DNA of 64,000 nt from Solwaraspora sp. WMMD792 (GTDB lineage Bacteria; Actinomycetota; Actinomycetes; Mycobacteriales; Micromonosporaceae). How positions within the stretch are numbered: position 1 is the first letter of the stretch; each line of letters starts with the position of its first letter. Below are positions 20,506-32,404 of this stretch, piece after piece. The stretch spans positions 1,674,001 through 1,738,000 of the forward strand of contig NZ_JARUBH010000009.1 in NCBI RefSeq assembly GCF_029626105.1. The letters run 5' to 3'. A program made the translations under genes and the position numbers. Under the pieces are notes generated by a model. The model saw nothing but the letters and a program-made list of their open reading frames with translations, ran no database searches and was not told the DNA's origin.

Positions 20506-21642
20506 ACGACACCACCAATACCACCGCGGCACCCCGTCGGCGGGTTCCGGCGCTGCTGGTGCTCGAGGACGGCCGGGTCTTTCCCGGCGAGAGCTACGGC
20601 GCGGTCGGGGAGACCTTCGGCGAGGCGGTGTTCACCACCGCGATGACCGGCTACCAGGAGACGCTGACCGATCCGTCCTATCACCGGCAGGTGGTGGTGC
20701 AGACCGCGCCGCACATCGGAAACACCGGGGTCAACGTCGACGACGACGAGTCGGACCGGATCCGGGTGGCCGGGTACGTGGTCCGCGACCCGGCCCGCCG
20801 CCCGTCGAACTGGCGGTCCACCGGTGACCTGGAGGACCGGCTCGTCGCCGAGGGTGTGGTCGGCATCTGCGGGGTGGACACCCGGGCGCTCACCCGCCAC
20901 CTGCGTGACCGGGGGGTGATGCGGGTCGGCGTCTCCACGCTGACCGGCGACCCGCAGGAGCTGCTGGACCGGGTCCGGCAGACGCCGCAGATGGTCGGCG
21001 CGGACCTGTCCGCCGAGGTGACCACCGCCGAGCCCTACACGGTCACCGCCCAGGGCGAGCACCGTTACACGGTCGCCGCGCTGGACCTGGGCATCAAACG
21101 CAACGTGCCGCGCCGGCTGGCCCAGCGCGGGGTGACCACCCACGTGCTGCCGGCCACCTCGACGCTGGACGAGGTCCTGGCCACCGGGCCGGACGCGGTG
21201 TTCTTCTCACCCGGGCCGGGTGACCCGGCCACCGCACACCACGCGGTCGAGCTGGCCCGGCAGGTGATGGCCCGGCGTACGCCGCTGTTCGGTATCTGCT
21301 TCGGCTCGCAGATCCTCGGCCGGGCACTCGGCTTCGGCACCTACAAGCTCGGCTACGGCCACCGCGGCATCAACCAGCCGGTGCTCGACCGCACCACCGG
21401 CAAGGTCGAGGTGACCAGCCACAACCACGGGTTCGCCGTGGACGCCCCGCTGAATACGGTGATCGACACCGATTTCGGCGGCGTCGAGGTGAGCCACGTG
21501 TGCCTCAACGACGACGTGGTCGAGGGGCTGCGGGCCCGCGAGGTGCCGGCGTTCACCGTCCAGTACCACCCGGAAGCGGCGGCCGGCCCGCACGACGCGG
21601 ACTACCTGTTCGACCGGTTCGTCGAGCTGATCGAGGGAAAAC

Positions 21643-21650
<8 letters not shown>
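20502..21650 (+). CDS. carA: Carbamoyl-phosphate synthase small chain (glutamine amidotransferase)
   Basis: CarA hydrolyses glutamine and channels ammonia to CarB. The N-terminal CPSase domain ([15 protein letters not shown]) is followed by a class I glutamine amidotransferase domain. That domain has the nucleophile Cys in FGICFGSQ and the His-Glu pair in [12 protein letters not shown]. The start overlaps the pyrC stop by 4 bases and the end overlaps carB by 8 bases, so strong translational coupling is expected. Confidence 0.97.
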
Positions 21651-24980
<3,330 letters not shown>

Positions 24981-24984
<4 letters not shown>

Positions 24985-26051
24985 CCCGCTCCGGCGGGTA
25001 CCGGCTGGCCCGGTCGGCGTTGTTCCGGCTCGGCGGCGGCGACGCCGAGACCGCCCACGAATGGACGCTGCGTCGGCTGGCCGCCCTGTCCCGCAGCCGG
25101 GTGGCGCTGGCCGCGTTGCGCACCCGGTACGCGGTGGCCGCGCCGCGTACCGTCTTCGGGGTCGACTTCCCCAACCCGGTCGGCCTGGCCGCCGGGATGG
25201 ACAAGGACGGCCTGGCGCTGCTCGCCTGGCCGGCGCTGGGCTTCGGCTTCGTCGAGGTCGGTACGGTCACCGCGCGTCCCCAGCCGGGCAACCCCCGACC
25301 CCGGCTGTTTCGGTTGCCGACCAGCGAGGCGGTGATCAACCGGATGGGGTTCAACAACGCCGGCGCCGAGGCGCTCGCCGACCGGCTCGCGGTGCTCGGC
25401 CGGCTGGACGAGCGGGCCGGGTTCGGCCGATCGCATCCGGCGCACGCCGACCGCCCGGTGCCGTTGGGCATCTCGCTCGGCAAGTCGAAGGTCGTGCCGA
25501 TCGAGGAGGCGGTCGACGACTATCTGTCGGCGTACAAGGCACTCAGCGGCTACGGCCAGTACTTCGTGATCAATGTCTCCTCGCCGAACACCCCGGGACT
25601 GCGGCAGCTGCAGGACCGTGAGTACCTCGACACCCTGCTGGCCGCGCTGGTGGGGGAGCGGCCGATCCTGGTCAAGATCGCGCCGGACCTGGCCGAGCCG
25701 GCCATCGCCGAACTGCTGGAGGTCTGTCTGGCCCGGGGCGCGGCCGGGGTGATCGCCACCAACACCACCCTGTCCCGATCCGGCCTGGCCGCCGCCGACG
25801 CCGGTCAGGCGGAGCAGGCCGGCGGGCTGTCCGGCCGTCCGTTGACCGGCCGGGCCCGCGAGGTGGTCTCCTTCGTCCATCGGGAGACCGACGGCGCGTT
25901 GCCGGTCATCGGGGTCGGCGGCATTCTCGACCCGGACGACGCGGCCCGGATGTTCGACGCCGGTGCCAGCCTGGTCCAGCTCTACACCGGCTTCATCTAC
26001 CGGGGTCCGGGGCTGGTCCGGGCGATCGCCCGGCAGGCCCGGGGCCGATGA
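24981..26051 (+). CDS. pyrD: Dihydroorotate dehydrogenase (quinone), class 2
   Basis: Class 2 PyrD oxidises dihydroorotate to orotate at the membrane, passing electrons to quinone. Supporting features are the N-terminal amphipathic helical segment ([19 protein letters not shown]), [15 protein letters not shown], the catalytic-serine motif [14 protein letters not shown] and the FMN-phosphate site [16 protein letters not shown] at 24981 overlaps the carB stop (GTGA) and gives 356 residues, the expected length. Confidence 0.96.
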
Positions 26052-27457
26052 GCGCACCGCGCCCGGCGGGCCCGGGGCCGACGAGCGCACCGCTGCCGGT
26101 GCCCGGCGACAGCCACCGCGCCGATCGGTTGCGGGAGCTGGACCGTCGGCACGTCTGGCATCCGTACGCCGCGCTGCCCCCGGCCATGGCGCCTCTGCTG
26201 GTCGACAGCGCCGCCGGGGTCCGGCTGCGGCTGGCCGACGGGCGGGAACTGGTCGACGGCATGTCGTCGTGGTGGGCCGCCGTGCACGGCTACCGGCACC
26301 CGGTGCTGGACGCGGCCGTCACCGACCAACTGGGTCGGATGGCGCACGTGATGTTCGGCGGGCTCACCCACGAGCCGGCGGTACGCCTCGCGCAGACCCT
26401 GGTGGAGATCACCCCGCCGGGCCTGGAGCACGTCTTTCTCTGTGACTCGGGCTCGGTGAGCGTCGAGGTCGCGATCAAGATGGGCCTGCAGTACCAGCTG
26501 GGCCGGGGCCGGCCCGGGCGGCGCAAGTTGGCCACCTGGCGCGGCGGCTACCACGGGGACACCTTCCACCCGATGAGCGTCTGCGATCCAGAGGGCGGGA
26601 TGCACCACCTGTGGCGCGGAGTGCTGCCGGCGCAGGTGTTCGTGTCCGCCCCGCCGGGCGACTTCGCGGCGGCGCCGGACGAGAGCTACCTCGCCGAACT
26701 GGTCGACGCGGTGGCCCGGCACGCGGACGAGATCGCCGCGGTGATCGTCGAGCCGGTGGTGCAGGGCACCGGCGGCATGCGGTTCCACCATCCGGCGTAC
26801 CTGCGCGCCCTGCGCGAGGCGACCGCCGCGCACGACGTACTGCTGATCTTCGACGAGATCGCCACCGGGTTCGGCCGGACCGGCGCGTTCTTCGCCGCCG
26901 AGCACGCCGGGGTGACACCGGACGTGCTCTGCCTGGGCAAGGCGTTGACCGGTGGCTACCTCACGCTGGCGGCCGCGCTGTGCACCCCGGAGGTGGCCGT
27001 CGGGATCTCCGCCGGCGGGGTCCTCGCCCACGGGCCGACCTTCATGGGCAACCCGTTGGCCTGCGCGGTCGCCAACGCCTCGATCGGACTGCTGCGCGCC
27101 GCCGCGCCGGCGGCCGGGGCCGAGCCGGTTGCGGCCACCGGTCCGGCGCCGGCTGGGGTCGTCCCGGCCTGGCAGGTCGCCGTACGGCGGATCGAGGCCG
27201 GGCTGCGCGACGGCCTGGCACCGGTCGCGACGCTGCCCGGCGTGCGCGACGTCCGGGTGCTCGGCGCGATCGGGGTGGTCCAGTTGGACCGGCCGGTCGA
27301 CCTGGCGGCGGCGACTGCGGCGGCGGTGGACGCCGGGGTGTGGCTGCGGCCGTTCCGGGACCTGATCTACACCATGCCGCCCTATCCGGCGGACGACGAC
27401 GACGTCGCGCGGATCGCCCGCGCGATGGCGGCTGCGGCCGTCGCGGTACCGCGCTGA
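26048..27457 (+). CDS. bioA: Adenosylmethionine-8-amino-7-oxononanoate aminotransferase
   Basis: BioA makes 7,8-diaminopelargonate in biotin synthesis, using SAM as amino donor and PLP as cofactor. Diagnostic residues are the substrate-site HVWHPY and [10 protein letters not shown], the PLP-ring region [26 protein letters not shown], the Schiff-base lysine in [10 protein letters not shown] and [14 protein letters not shown] 30-residue Pro-rich leader and an Ala-rich insertion near residue 355 are extra. The gene lies inside the pyr operon, overlapping the pyrD stop by 4 bases. No bioB, bioD or bioF is near. Confidence 0.93.
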   Translation: MSAPRPAGPGPTSAPLPVPGDSHRADRLRELDRRHVWHPYAALPPAMAPLLVDSAAGVRLRLADGRELVDGMSSWWAAVHGYRHPVLDAAVTDQLGRMAHVMFGGLTHEPAVRLAQTLVEITPPGLEHVFLCDSGSVSVEVAIKMGLQYQLGRGRPGRRKLATWRGGYHGDTFHPMSVCDPEGGMHHLWRGVLPAQVFVSAPPGDFAAAPDESYLAELVDAVARHADEIAAVIVEPVVQGTGGMRFHHPAYLRALREATAAHDVLLIFDEIATGFGRTGAFFAAEHAGVTPDVLCLGKALTGGYLTLAAALCTPEVAVGISAGGVLAHGPTFMGNPLACAVANASIGLLRAAAPAAGAEPVAATGPAPAGVVPAWQVAVRRIEAGLRDGLAPVATLPGVRDVRVLGAIGVVQLDRPVDLAAATAAAVDAGVWLRPFRDLIYTMPPYPADDDDVARIARAMAAAAVAVPR

Positions 27458-27494
27458 GGTCCGCCCGGCGGTACCGCCGAGGGAGGGAGAGCCG

Positions 27495-28334
27495 ATGGAG
27501 ACCTTTGGTCAGCGACTGCACCGGGCCGTCACCGTCCGGGGCCCGCTGTGCGTGGGCGTCGACCCGCATCCGGAGCTGTTGACCCGGTGGGGGCTGCCGG
27601 GCGACGTCGACGGGCTGGCCCGGTTCGCCGCGACGGCGGTCGACGCGCTCGGCGACGTGGTTGCGGTGGTAAAGCCTCAATCGGCGTTCTTCGAACGTTT
27701 CGGGTCCGCCGGCATCGGTGTCCTAGAGTCAACTATCCGACAGTTTCGCGAGGCCGGGGCCCTCGTCCTGCTCGACGTGAAGCGCGGCGACATCGGTTCG
27801 ACGGCCGCCGCGTACGCCTCCGCCTACCTCGATCCGGCGAGTCCGTTGGCGGTCGACGCGGTCACTGCCAGCCCGTATCTGGGCGTCGGCGCGCTCGCTC
27901 CGATGTTCGATCTCGCCGGCCGGCACGGCGGCGGCGTCTTCGTGCTCGCGCTGACCTCGAATCCTGAGGGGCGGGCCGTGCAGCACGCCCGGGTGTCCGA
28001 TGGACGCACCGTCGCGCAGACGGTGATCGATGAGATTTCGCAGCTCAACGTGGGTGCGGAGCCGATTGGCAGTTTCGGTCTGGTGGTCGGTGCGACCGTT
28101 GGTGACACCGGCCATGAACTGTCGCATGTCAATGGCCCAATGCTTGCCCCCGGGCTGGGTGCGCAAGGTGGACGGCCCGAGGACCTGCGGACAGTGTTCG
28201 GGCAAGCGCTTTCCGCAGTCCTTCCGTCGTACTCCCGCGAGGTGCTGAACGCCGGCCCGGATCCGTCGGCGTTGCGGGCCGCAGCCGAACAGACGCTTGT
28301 TAAGTGTCGGGAGGCTCTCGGGGTTCCGATCTGA
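27495..28334 (+). CDS. pyrF: Orotidine 5'-phosphate decarboxylase
   Basis: PyrF decarboxylates OMP to UMP, the last step of the pathway. The catalytic motif DVKRGDIGSTAAAYA (Asp-x-Lys-x-x-Asp) and GVDPHPELL mark the long-form bacterial subfamily of about 270-280 residues. GGGAGGGAGAG precedes the ATG. A drop in codon bias near 27660-27740 and 28030-28150 (more A/T) does not disturb the frame. It closes the pyr operon. Confidence 0.95.
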   Translation: METFGQRLHRAVTVRGPLCVGVDPHPELLTRWGLPGDVDGLARFAATAVDALGDVVAVVKPQSAFFERFGSAGIGVLESTIRQFREAGALVLLDVKRGDIGSTAAAYASAYLDPASPLAVDAVTASPYLGVGALAPMFDLAGRHGGGVFVLALTSNPEGRAVQHARVSDGRTVAQTVIDEISQLNVGAEPIGSFGLVVGATVGDTGHELSHVNGPMLAPGLGAQGGRPEDLRTVFGQALSAVLPSYSREVLNAGPDPSALRAAAEQTLVKCREALGVPI

Positions 28335-28508
28335 GTGAGCGATCGATCACCCCCGCGTGATCGTGGTGCGGCCACGTTGCCGAAAACGTCGCTGACCGCT
28401 AGTTTTCCCCGCGCTGGGAACCACATGCCCCTTTGGTTCCCGGCCACACCACGTTTCACAGAGCGGCGGTGCGATCCGCCCGTCGCGATAGGGACCTGAG
28501 GAGAACTG
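28335..28508. promoter_or_regulatory. Leader and promoter region of mihF
   Basis: The 174-bp gap ends the pyr operon and must hold the mihF promoter. It contains an 8-bp inverted repeat, GGGAACCA at 28416-28423 and TGGTTCCC at 28434-28441, that could be an operator or leader hairpin. An A/T-richer stretch (AGTTTTCCCC) lies just upstream. Confidence 0.45.
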
Positions 28509-28826
28509 GTGCCGCTCCCGTCACTGACCCCCGAACAGCGCGCAGCCGCGCTGGAGAAGGCCGCGGAGATCCGTAAGGCCCGTGCTGAGTTGAAGGAGCA
28601 ACTCAAGCAGGGCAAGACCACCCTCGCCGCCGTGCTCGACCGGGCGGAGTCCGACGACGTTGTCGGCAAGCTGAAGGTTTCCGCCGTGCTGCAGGCGATG
28701 CCGGGCATCGGCAAGATCCGGGCGACCCAGATCATGGAGAAGCTCAAGATCGCCGACAGCCGTCGCCTCCGTGGCCTCGGCGACCAGCAGCGCAAGGCCC
28801 TGCTCGGGGAGTTCGCCGCGAACTGA
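28509..28826 (+). CDS. mihF: Actinobacterial integration host factor (mIHF)
   Basis: mIHF is a nucleoid-associated DNA-binding protein unrelated to proteobacterial IHF. The 105-residue protein begins with a long basic helix (LEKAAEIRKARAELKEQLKQ). Its C-terminal helix-two turn-helix DNA-binding part reads LQAMPGIGKIRATQIMEKL and ISDSRRLRG-like (here IADSRRLRGLG). GTG at 28509 follows GAGGAG. The position before gmk-rpoZ is conserved in actinobacteria. Confidence 0.96.
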   Translation: MPLPSLTPEQRAAALEKAAEIRKARAELKEQLKQGKTTLAAVLDRAESDDVVGKLKVSAVLQAMPGIGKIRATQIMEKLKIADSRRLRGLGDQQRKALLGEFAAN

Positions 28827-28852
28827 TTCGCGGCAGGGTGTAGAAACAAGCA

Positions 28853-29461
28853 GTGACCATGTATGACGACGCGCGCCCGGCAGCTCGGCTCACGGTCCTC
28901 TCCGGCCCCTCCGGGGTCGGCAAGGACAGCGTGATCGAGCTGATCCGGGCGCGCTCGCCCTGGATCTGGCTGTCCGTCTCGGTGACCACCCGCCCGATGC
29001 GGGACTACGAGGTCGACGGCGTCCACTACTACTTCGTCGACCGACCCGAGTTCGAGCGGATGGCTGCCACCGGGCAGCTGCTGGAGTGGGCCGAGTTCGC
29101 CGGCAACCTCTACGGCACTCCGCGCTCGGCGGTCGAGCAACGACTACGCGCCGGCGAGCCGGTGCTGCTGAAGATCGACCTGCAGGGTGCCCGGCAGGTT
29201 CGGGCGGCGATGCCCGAGGCCCAGCTGGTCTTCCTCGCGCCACCCAGCGTCGAGGAGCTGAAACGGCGCCTTGTCGGTCGGGGGACCGACGACGAGGAGA
29301 CGATCCGTCGCCGGCTGGAGCACGCCGACGAGGAGCTGGCCGCCGAGCGGGAGTTCGACGTCACGGTGGTGAACGACGAGGTCCAGCGAGCCGCAACCGA
29401 GCTGGTAGGATTGCTCGGTTCGTCATTATTGACCGACGCCCAGTCACACCGCCCGGCCTGA
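28853..29461 (+). CDS. gmk: Guanylate kinase
   Basis: Gmk phosphorylates GMP and dGMP. The P-loop [16 protein letters not shown] (about residues 14-29) has Asp where many enzymes have Ser/Thr after GK, which is common in this family. The GMP-binding [21 protein letters not shown] and [12 protein letters not shown] are intact. The start may be GTG 28853 or ATG 28859, two codons apart; neither has a strong ribosome binding site. Confidence 0.95.
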   Translation: MTMYDDARPAARLTVLSGPSGVGKDSVIELIRARSPWIWLSVSVTTRPMRDYEVDGVHYYFVDRPEFERMAATGQLLEWAEFAGNLYGTPRSAVEQRLRAGEPVLLKIDLQGARQVRAAMPEAQLVFLAPPSVEELKRRLVGRGTDDEETIRRRLEHADEELAAEREFDVTVVNDEVQRAATELVGLLGSSLLTDAQSHRPA

Positions 29462-29521
29462 CAGCGCCCAGCGACTGACAGCACCCAGCGACAGAGCCCG
29501 ACGACACAGAGGTTGCATCCC

Positions 29522-29785
29522 GTGGGATCCATTGCCAGCCCGGAAGGCATCACCAACCCGCCCATCGACGAGCTGCTGGAGAAGACCTCGTCGAAGTACG
29601 CCCTGGTGATCTTCGCCGCCAAGCGTGCCCGCCAGGTCAACGCGTACTACAGCCAGCTCGGTGAGGGCCTGCTGGAGTACGTCGGACCGCTGGTGGAGAC
29701 CACGCCGCAGGAGAAGCCGCTCTCCATCGCCATGCGAGAGATCAACTCCAACCTGCTCACCGCCGAGCCCACCGACCAGCCCTGA
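29522..29785 (+). CDS. rpoZ: RNA polymerase omega subunit
   Basis: Omega helps fold and assemble the beta' subunit. The 87-residue product has [20 protein letters not shown] and the conserved core [12 protein letters not shown], ending in an acidic tail. The GTG at 29522 gives the usual actinobacterial N-terminus (VGSIASPEG) and has GAGG upstream; a TTG three codons earlier is less likely. Its stop overlaps the presumed CTG start of coaBC. Confidence 0.95.
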   Translation: MGSIASPEGITNPPIDELLEKTSSKYALVIFAAKRARQVNAYYSQLGEGLLEYVGPLVETTPQEKPLSIAMREINSNLLTAEPTDQP

Positions 29786-31023
29786 GCGCCGGTACGCCGG
29801 CCCGCGTTCCGCCCCGGGTCGTTCTCGGCGTCGGTGGCGGGATCGCCGCGTACAAGGCGTGTGAGCTGCTCCGACTGCTGACCGAGTCGGGCCACCAGGT
29901 CAAGGTGGTGCCGACTGCGGCCGCGTTGCGGTTCGTCGGCGCGCCGACCTGGTCGGCGCTGTCCGGGCAGCCGGTCGCCGATGACGTCTTCAACGACGTC
30001 CACGACGTGCCGCACGTGCGGCTCGGCCAGCAGGCCGACTTGGTGCTGGTCGCCCCGGCCACAGCGGACCTGATCGCCCGGGCCGCGCACGGGCTCGCCG
30101 ACGACCTGCTCACCAACACTCTGCTGACCGCCCGGTGCCCGGTGCTGCTCGCCCCGGCGATGCACACCGAGATGTGGGAGCATCCGGCCACCGCCGACAA
30201 CGTCGCGCTGCTACGCCGTCGCGGTGTGTTGGTCATCGAGCCGGCGACCGGCCGGCTGACCGGTTCCGACTCCGGCAAGGGCCGGCTGCCCGACCCCGGG
30301 GAGATATTCGCCGTCGCCCGTCGGGTCCTGGCCCGGTCCGTCGACCTGGCCGCCGGCCCCGTCGGCGCCGATCTCACCGGCCGACGGGTGGTGGTCACCG
30401 CCGGCGGCACCCGCGAACCGCTCGACCCGGTGCGGTTCCTCGGCAACCGGTCGTCCGGCAAGCAGGGGTACGCCTTCGCCCGTACCGCCGTCGCCCGTGG
30501 CGCGCAGGTGACGGTGGTCGCGGCGAACGTGTCGCTGCCCGATCCGGCCGGTGTCCGGCTGATCCGGGTGGGCAGCACCGAGGAGCTGCGGGTCGCCACG
30601 CTCGCCGCGGCGGCCGAAGCCGACGTGGTCGTGATGGCGGCGGCGCCAGCCGACTTCCGGCCGGCGAGCTACGTACCCACGAAGATCAAGAAAGACGACG
30701 GCGGGCGACCGCCAGTGATCGAACTGGTCACCAACCCGGACATCGCAGCCGAACTCGGCGCGGCAAAGCGACCCGGACAGCTCCTCGTCGCGTTCGCCGC
30801 GGAGACCGGTGACCTGCTGACCAACGCCCGGGCGAAGCTGGCGCGCAAGAACGCGGACCTGATCGTCGCCAACCAGGTGGGTGTCGACCGGGTGTTCGGC
30901 GCGGACGCCAACTCGGCCACAGTGCTCGACGCCGACGGTCCGGTCGCGGTGCTCGACGAACGCGGCAAGGAGCAGCTCGCCGACGACATATGGGATCTGG
31001 TAGTCGCCCGACTGTCGCAGTGA
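29782..31023 (+). CDS. coaBC: Bifunctional phosphopantothenoylcysteine decarboxylase / phosphopantothenate-cysteine ligase
   Basis: CoaBC joins cysteine to phosphopantothenate and decarboxylates the product in CoA synthesis. The CoaC part begins [20 protein letters not shown] and has the active-site PAMHTEMW. The CoaB part has [19 protein letters not shown] and the dimer lysine region KIKKDD. The essential FMN-binding N-terminus lies upstream of the first ATG/GTG/TTG of this frame (GTG 29905). The only sensible start is CTG at 29782, overlapping the rpoZ stop as CTGA and giving 413 residues. Function is certain; the start is inferred. Confidence 0.93.
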   Translation: MSAGTPARVPPRVVLGVGGGIAAYKACELLRLLTESGHQVKVVPTAAALRFVGAPTWSALSGQPVADDVFNDVHDVPHVRLGQQADLVLVAPATADLIARAAHGLADDLLTNTLLTARCPVLLAPAMHTEMWEHPATADNVALLRRRGVLVIEPATGRLTGSDSGKGRLPDPGEIFAVARRVLARSVDLAAGPVGADLTGRRVVVTAGGTREPLDPVRFLGNRSSGKQGYAFARTAVARGAQVTVVAANVSLPDPAGVRLIRVGSTEELRVATLAAAAEADVVVMAAAPADFRPASYVPTKIKKDDGGRPPVIELVTNPDIAAELGAAKRPGQLLVAFAAETGDLLTNARAKLARKNADLIVANQVGVDRVFGADANSATVLDADGPVAVLDERGKEQLADDIWDLVVARLSQ

Positions 31024-31094
31024 GCTTCGCTACGTCGTTCGGCGCACCGCCGGATTCCTTGGTCGGCACGGCGCCAGACCCCAACGTGGATGAC

Positions 31095-31100
31095 TAGACT
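31095..31100 (+). promoter_or_regulatory. Possible -10 box (TAGACT) of the metK promoter
   Basis: TAGACT lies 41 bases before the metK start, with the same hexamer and similar distance as before efp and def. No good -35 is visible. Confidence 0.35.
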
Positions 31101-31135
31101 GCCGGGAACCATTGCTTTCGGATTCAAGGAGTACC

Positions 31136-32332
31136 GTGGCACGCCGTCTCTTCACCTCCGAGTCTGTCACGGAGGGCCACCCGGACAAGATCGCCGACCA
31201 GATCAGCGACGGGATCCTCGACGCGTTGCTGGCCCAGGACCCCCGGTCCCGGGTCGCGGTCGAGACCCTGATCACCACCGGCCAGGTGCACGTCGCCGGG
31301 GAGGTCACCACCCAGGCGTACGCGGACATTCCGGCCATCGTTCGCGAGACGATCCTCGCGATCGGCTATGACTCCTCCAAGAAAGGGTTCGACGGCGCGT
31401 CCTGCGGCGTGAGCGTGTCGATCGGCGCACAGTCGCCGGACATCGCCCAGGGCGTCGACACCGCCATCGAGCGCCGGGTCGGCGAGTCGGCCGACGACAC
31501 GCTTGACGCCCAGGGCGCCGGCGACCAGGGCATGATGTTCGGGTTCGCCTGCTCGGAGACGCCGGAGCTGATGCCGCTGCCGATCGCGTTGGCGCACCGG
31601 TTGGCGAGGCGGCTGTCCGCGACCCGCAAGGACGGCACCATCCCGTACCTGCGGCCGGACGGCAAGACCCAGGTCACCGTCGAGTACGACGGGCTGCGGC
31701 CGGTGCGGCTGGACACCGTGGTCGTCTCCAGCCAGCACGCCGCCGACATCTCGCTGGAGTCACTGCTCACCCCGGACGTCCGCGAGCACGTGATCGCCCC
31801 CGAGCTGGAGGGCCTCGGTCTGGACACCGAGGGCTACCGGCTGCTGGTCAACCCGACCGGGCGCTTCGAGATCGGCGGACCGATGGGCGACGCCGGCCTG
31901 ACCGGCCGGAAGATCATCGTGGACACCTACGGTGGGTACGCCCGGCACGGTGGCGGCGCGTTCTCCGGTAAGGACCCGTCGAAGGTGGACCGTTCGGCGG
32001 CGTACGCGATGCGCTGGGTGGCCAAGAACGTGGTGGCGGCAGGGCTGGCGGAGCGGTGCGAGGCGCAGGTCGCGTACGCGATCGGCAAGGCCCACCCGGT
32101 GAGCCTGTTCGTGGAGACGTTCGGCACCGAGAACGTGCCGGTGGACCGGATCGAACGGGCGATCGGCGAGGTGTTCGACCTGCGGCCGGCCGCGATCATC
32201 CGGGACCTGGACCTGCTGCGGCCGATCTACCGGCCGACCGCCGCGTACGGCCACTTCGGTCGGGAGCTGCCGGAGTTCGCCTGGGAACGCACCGACCGGG
32301 CCGCTGACCTGAAGTCCGCCGCCGGAGCCTGA
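31136..32332 (+). CDS. metK: S-adenosylmethionine synthetase
   Basis: MetK makes SAM from methionine and ATP. The 398-residue enzyme shows [32 protein letters not shown] and the phosphate-loop [22 protein letters not shown] at 31136 has AAGGAG at correct distance; a TTG 24 bases earlier is in frame but poorly placed. SAM supply links it loosely to BioA, which uses SAM as amino donor, but no shared regulation is visible and I see no SAM riboswitch. Confidence 0.97.
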   Translation: MARRLFTSESVTEGHPDKIADQISDGILDALLAQDPRSRVAVETLITTGQVHVAGEVTTQAYADIPAIVRETILAIGYDSSKKGFDGASCGVSVSIGAQSPDIAQGVDTAIERRVGESADDTLDAQGAGDQGMMFGFACSETPELMPLPIALAHRLARRLSATRKDGTIPYLRPDGKTQVTVEYDGLRPVRLDTVVVSSQHAADISLESLLTPDVREHVIAPELEGLGLDTEGYRLLVNPTGRFEIGGPMGDAGLTGRKIIVDTYGGYARHGGGAFSGKDPSKVDRSAAYAMRWVAKNVVAAGLAERCEAQVAYAIGKAHPVSLFVETFGTENVPVDRIERAIGEVFDLRPAAIIRDLDLLRPIYRPTAAYGHFGRELPEFAWERTDRAADLKSAAGA

Positions 32333-32351
32333 CCCACCGCCGCTGACCATA

Positions 32352-32387
32352 CCGCCGGGGGTGGCGGGTCGCCGGCCACCCCGGCGG
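32352..32387 (+). terminator. GC-rich hairpin after metK
   Basis: CCGCCGGGGGTGGC (32352-32365) pairs with GCCACCCCGGCGG (32375-32387) with one bulged base and a 9-nt loop. It lies 20 bases after the metK stop and 17 before priA, so it may be a partial terminator. Confidence 0.55.
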
Positions 32388-32404
32388 CCGGGCAGGATGG
32401 CCCG

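Noticed and set aside
31024-31135. SAM riboswitch upstream of metK
   Set aside because: The leader is only about 110 bases, with no conserved riboswitch stems or terminator that I can recognise; a simple promoter with TAGACT explains it.
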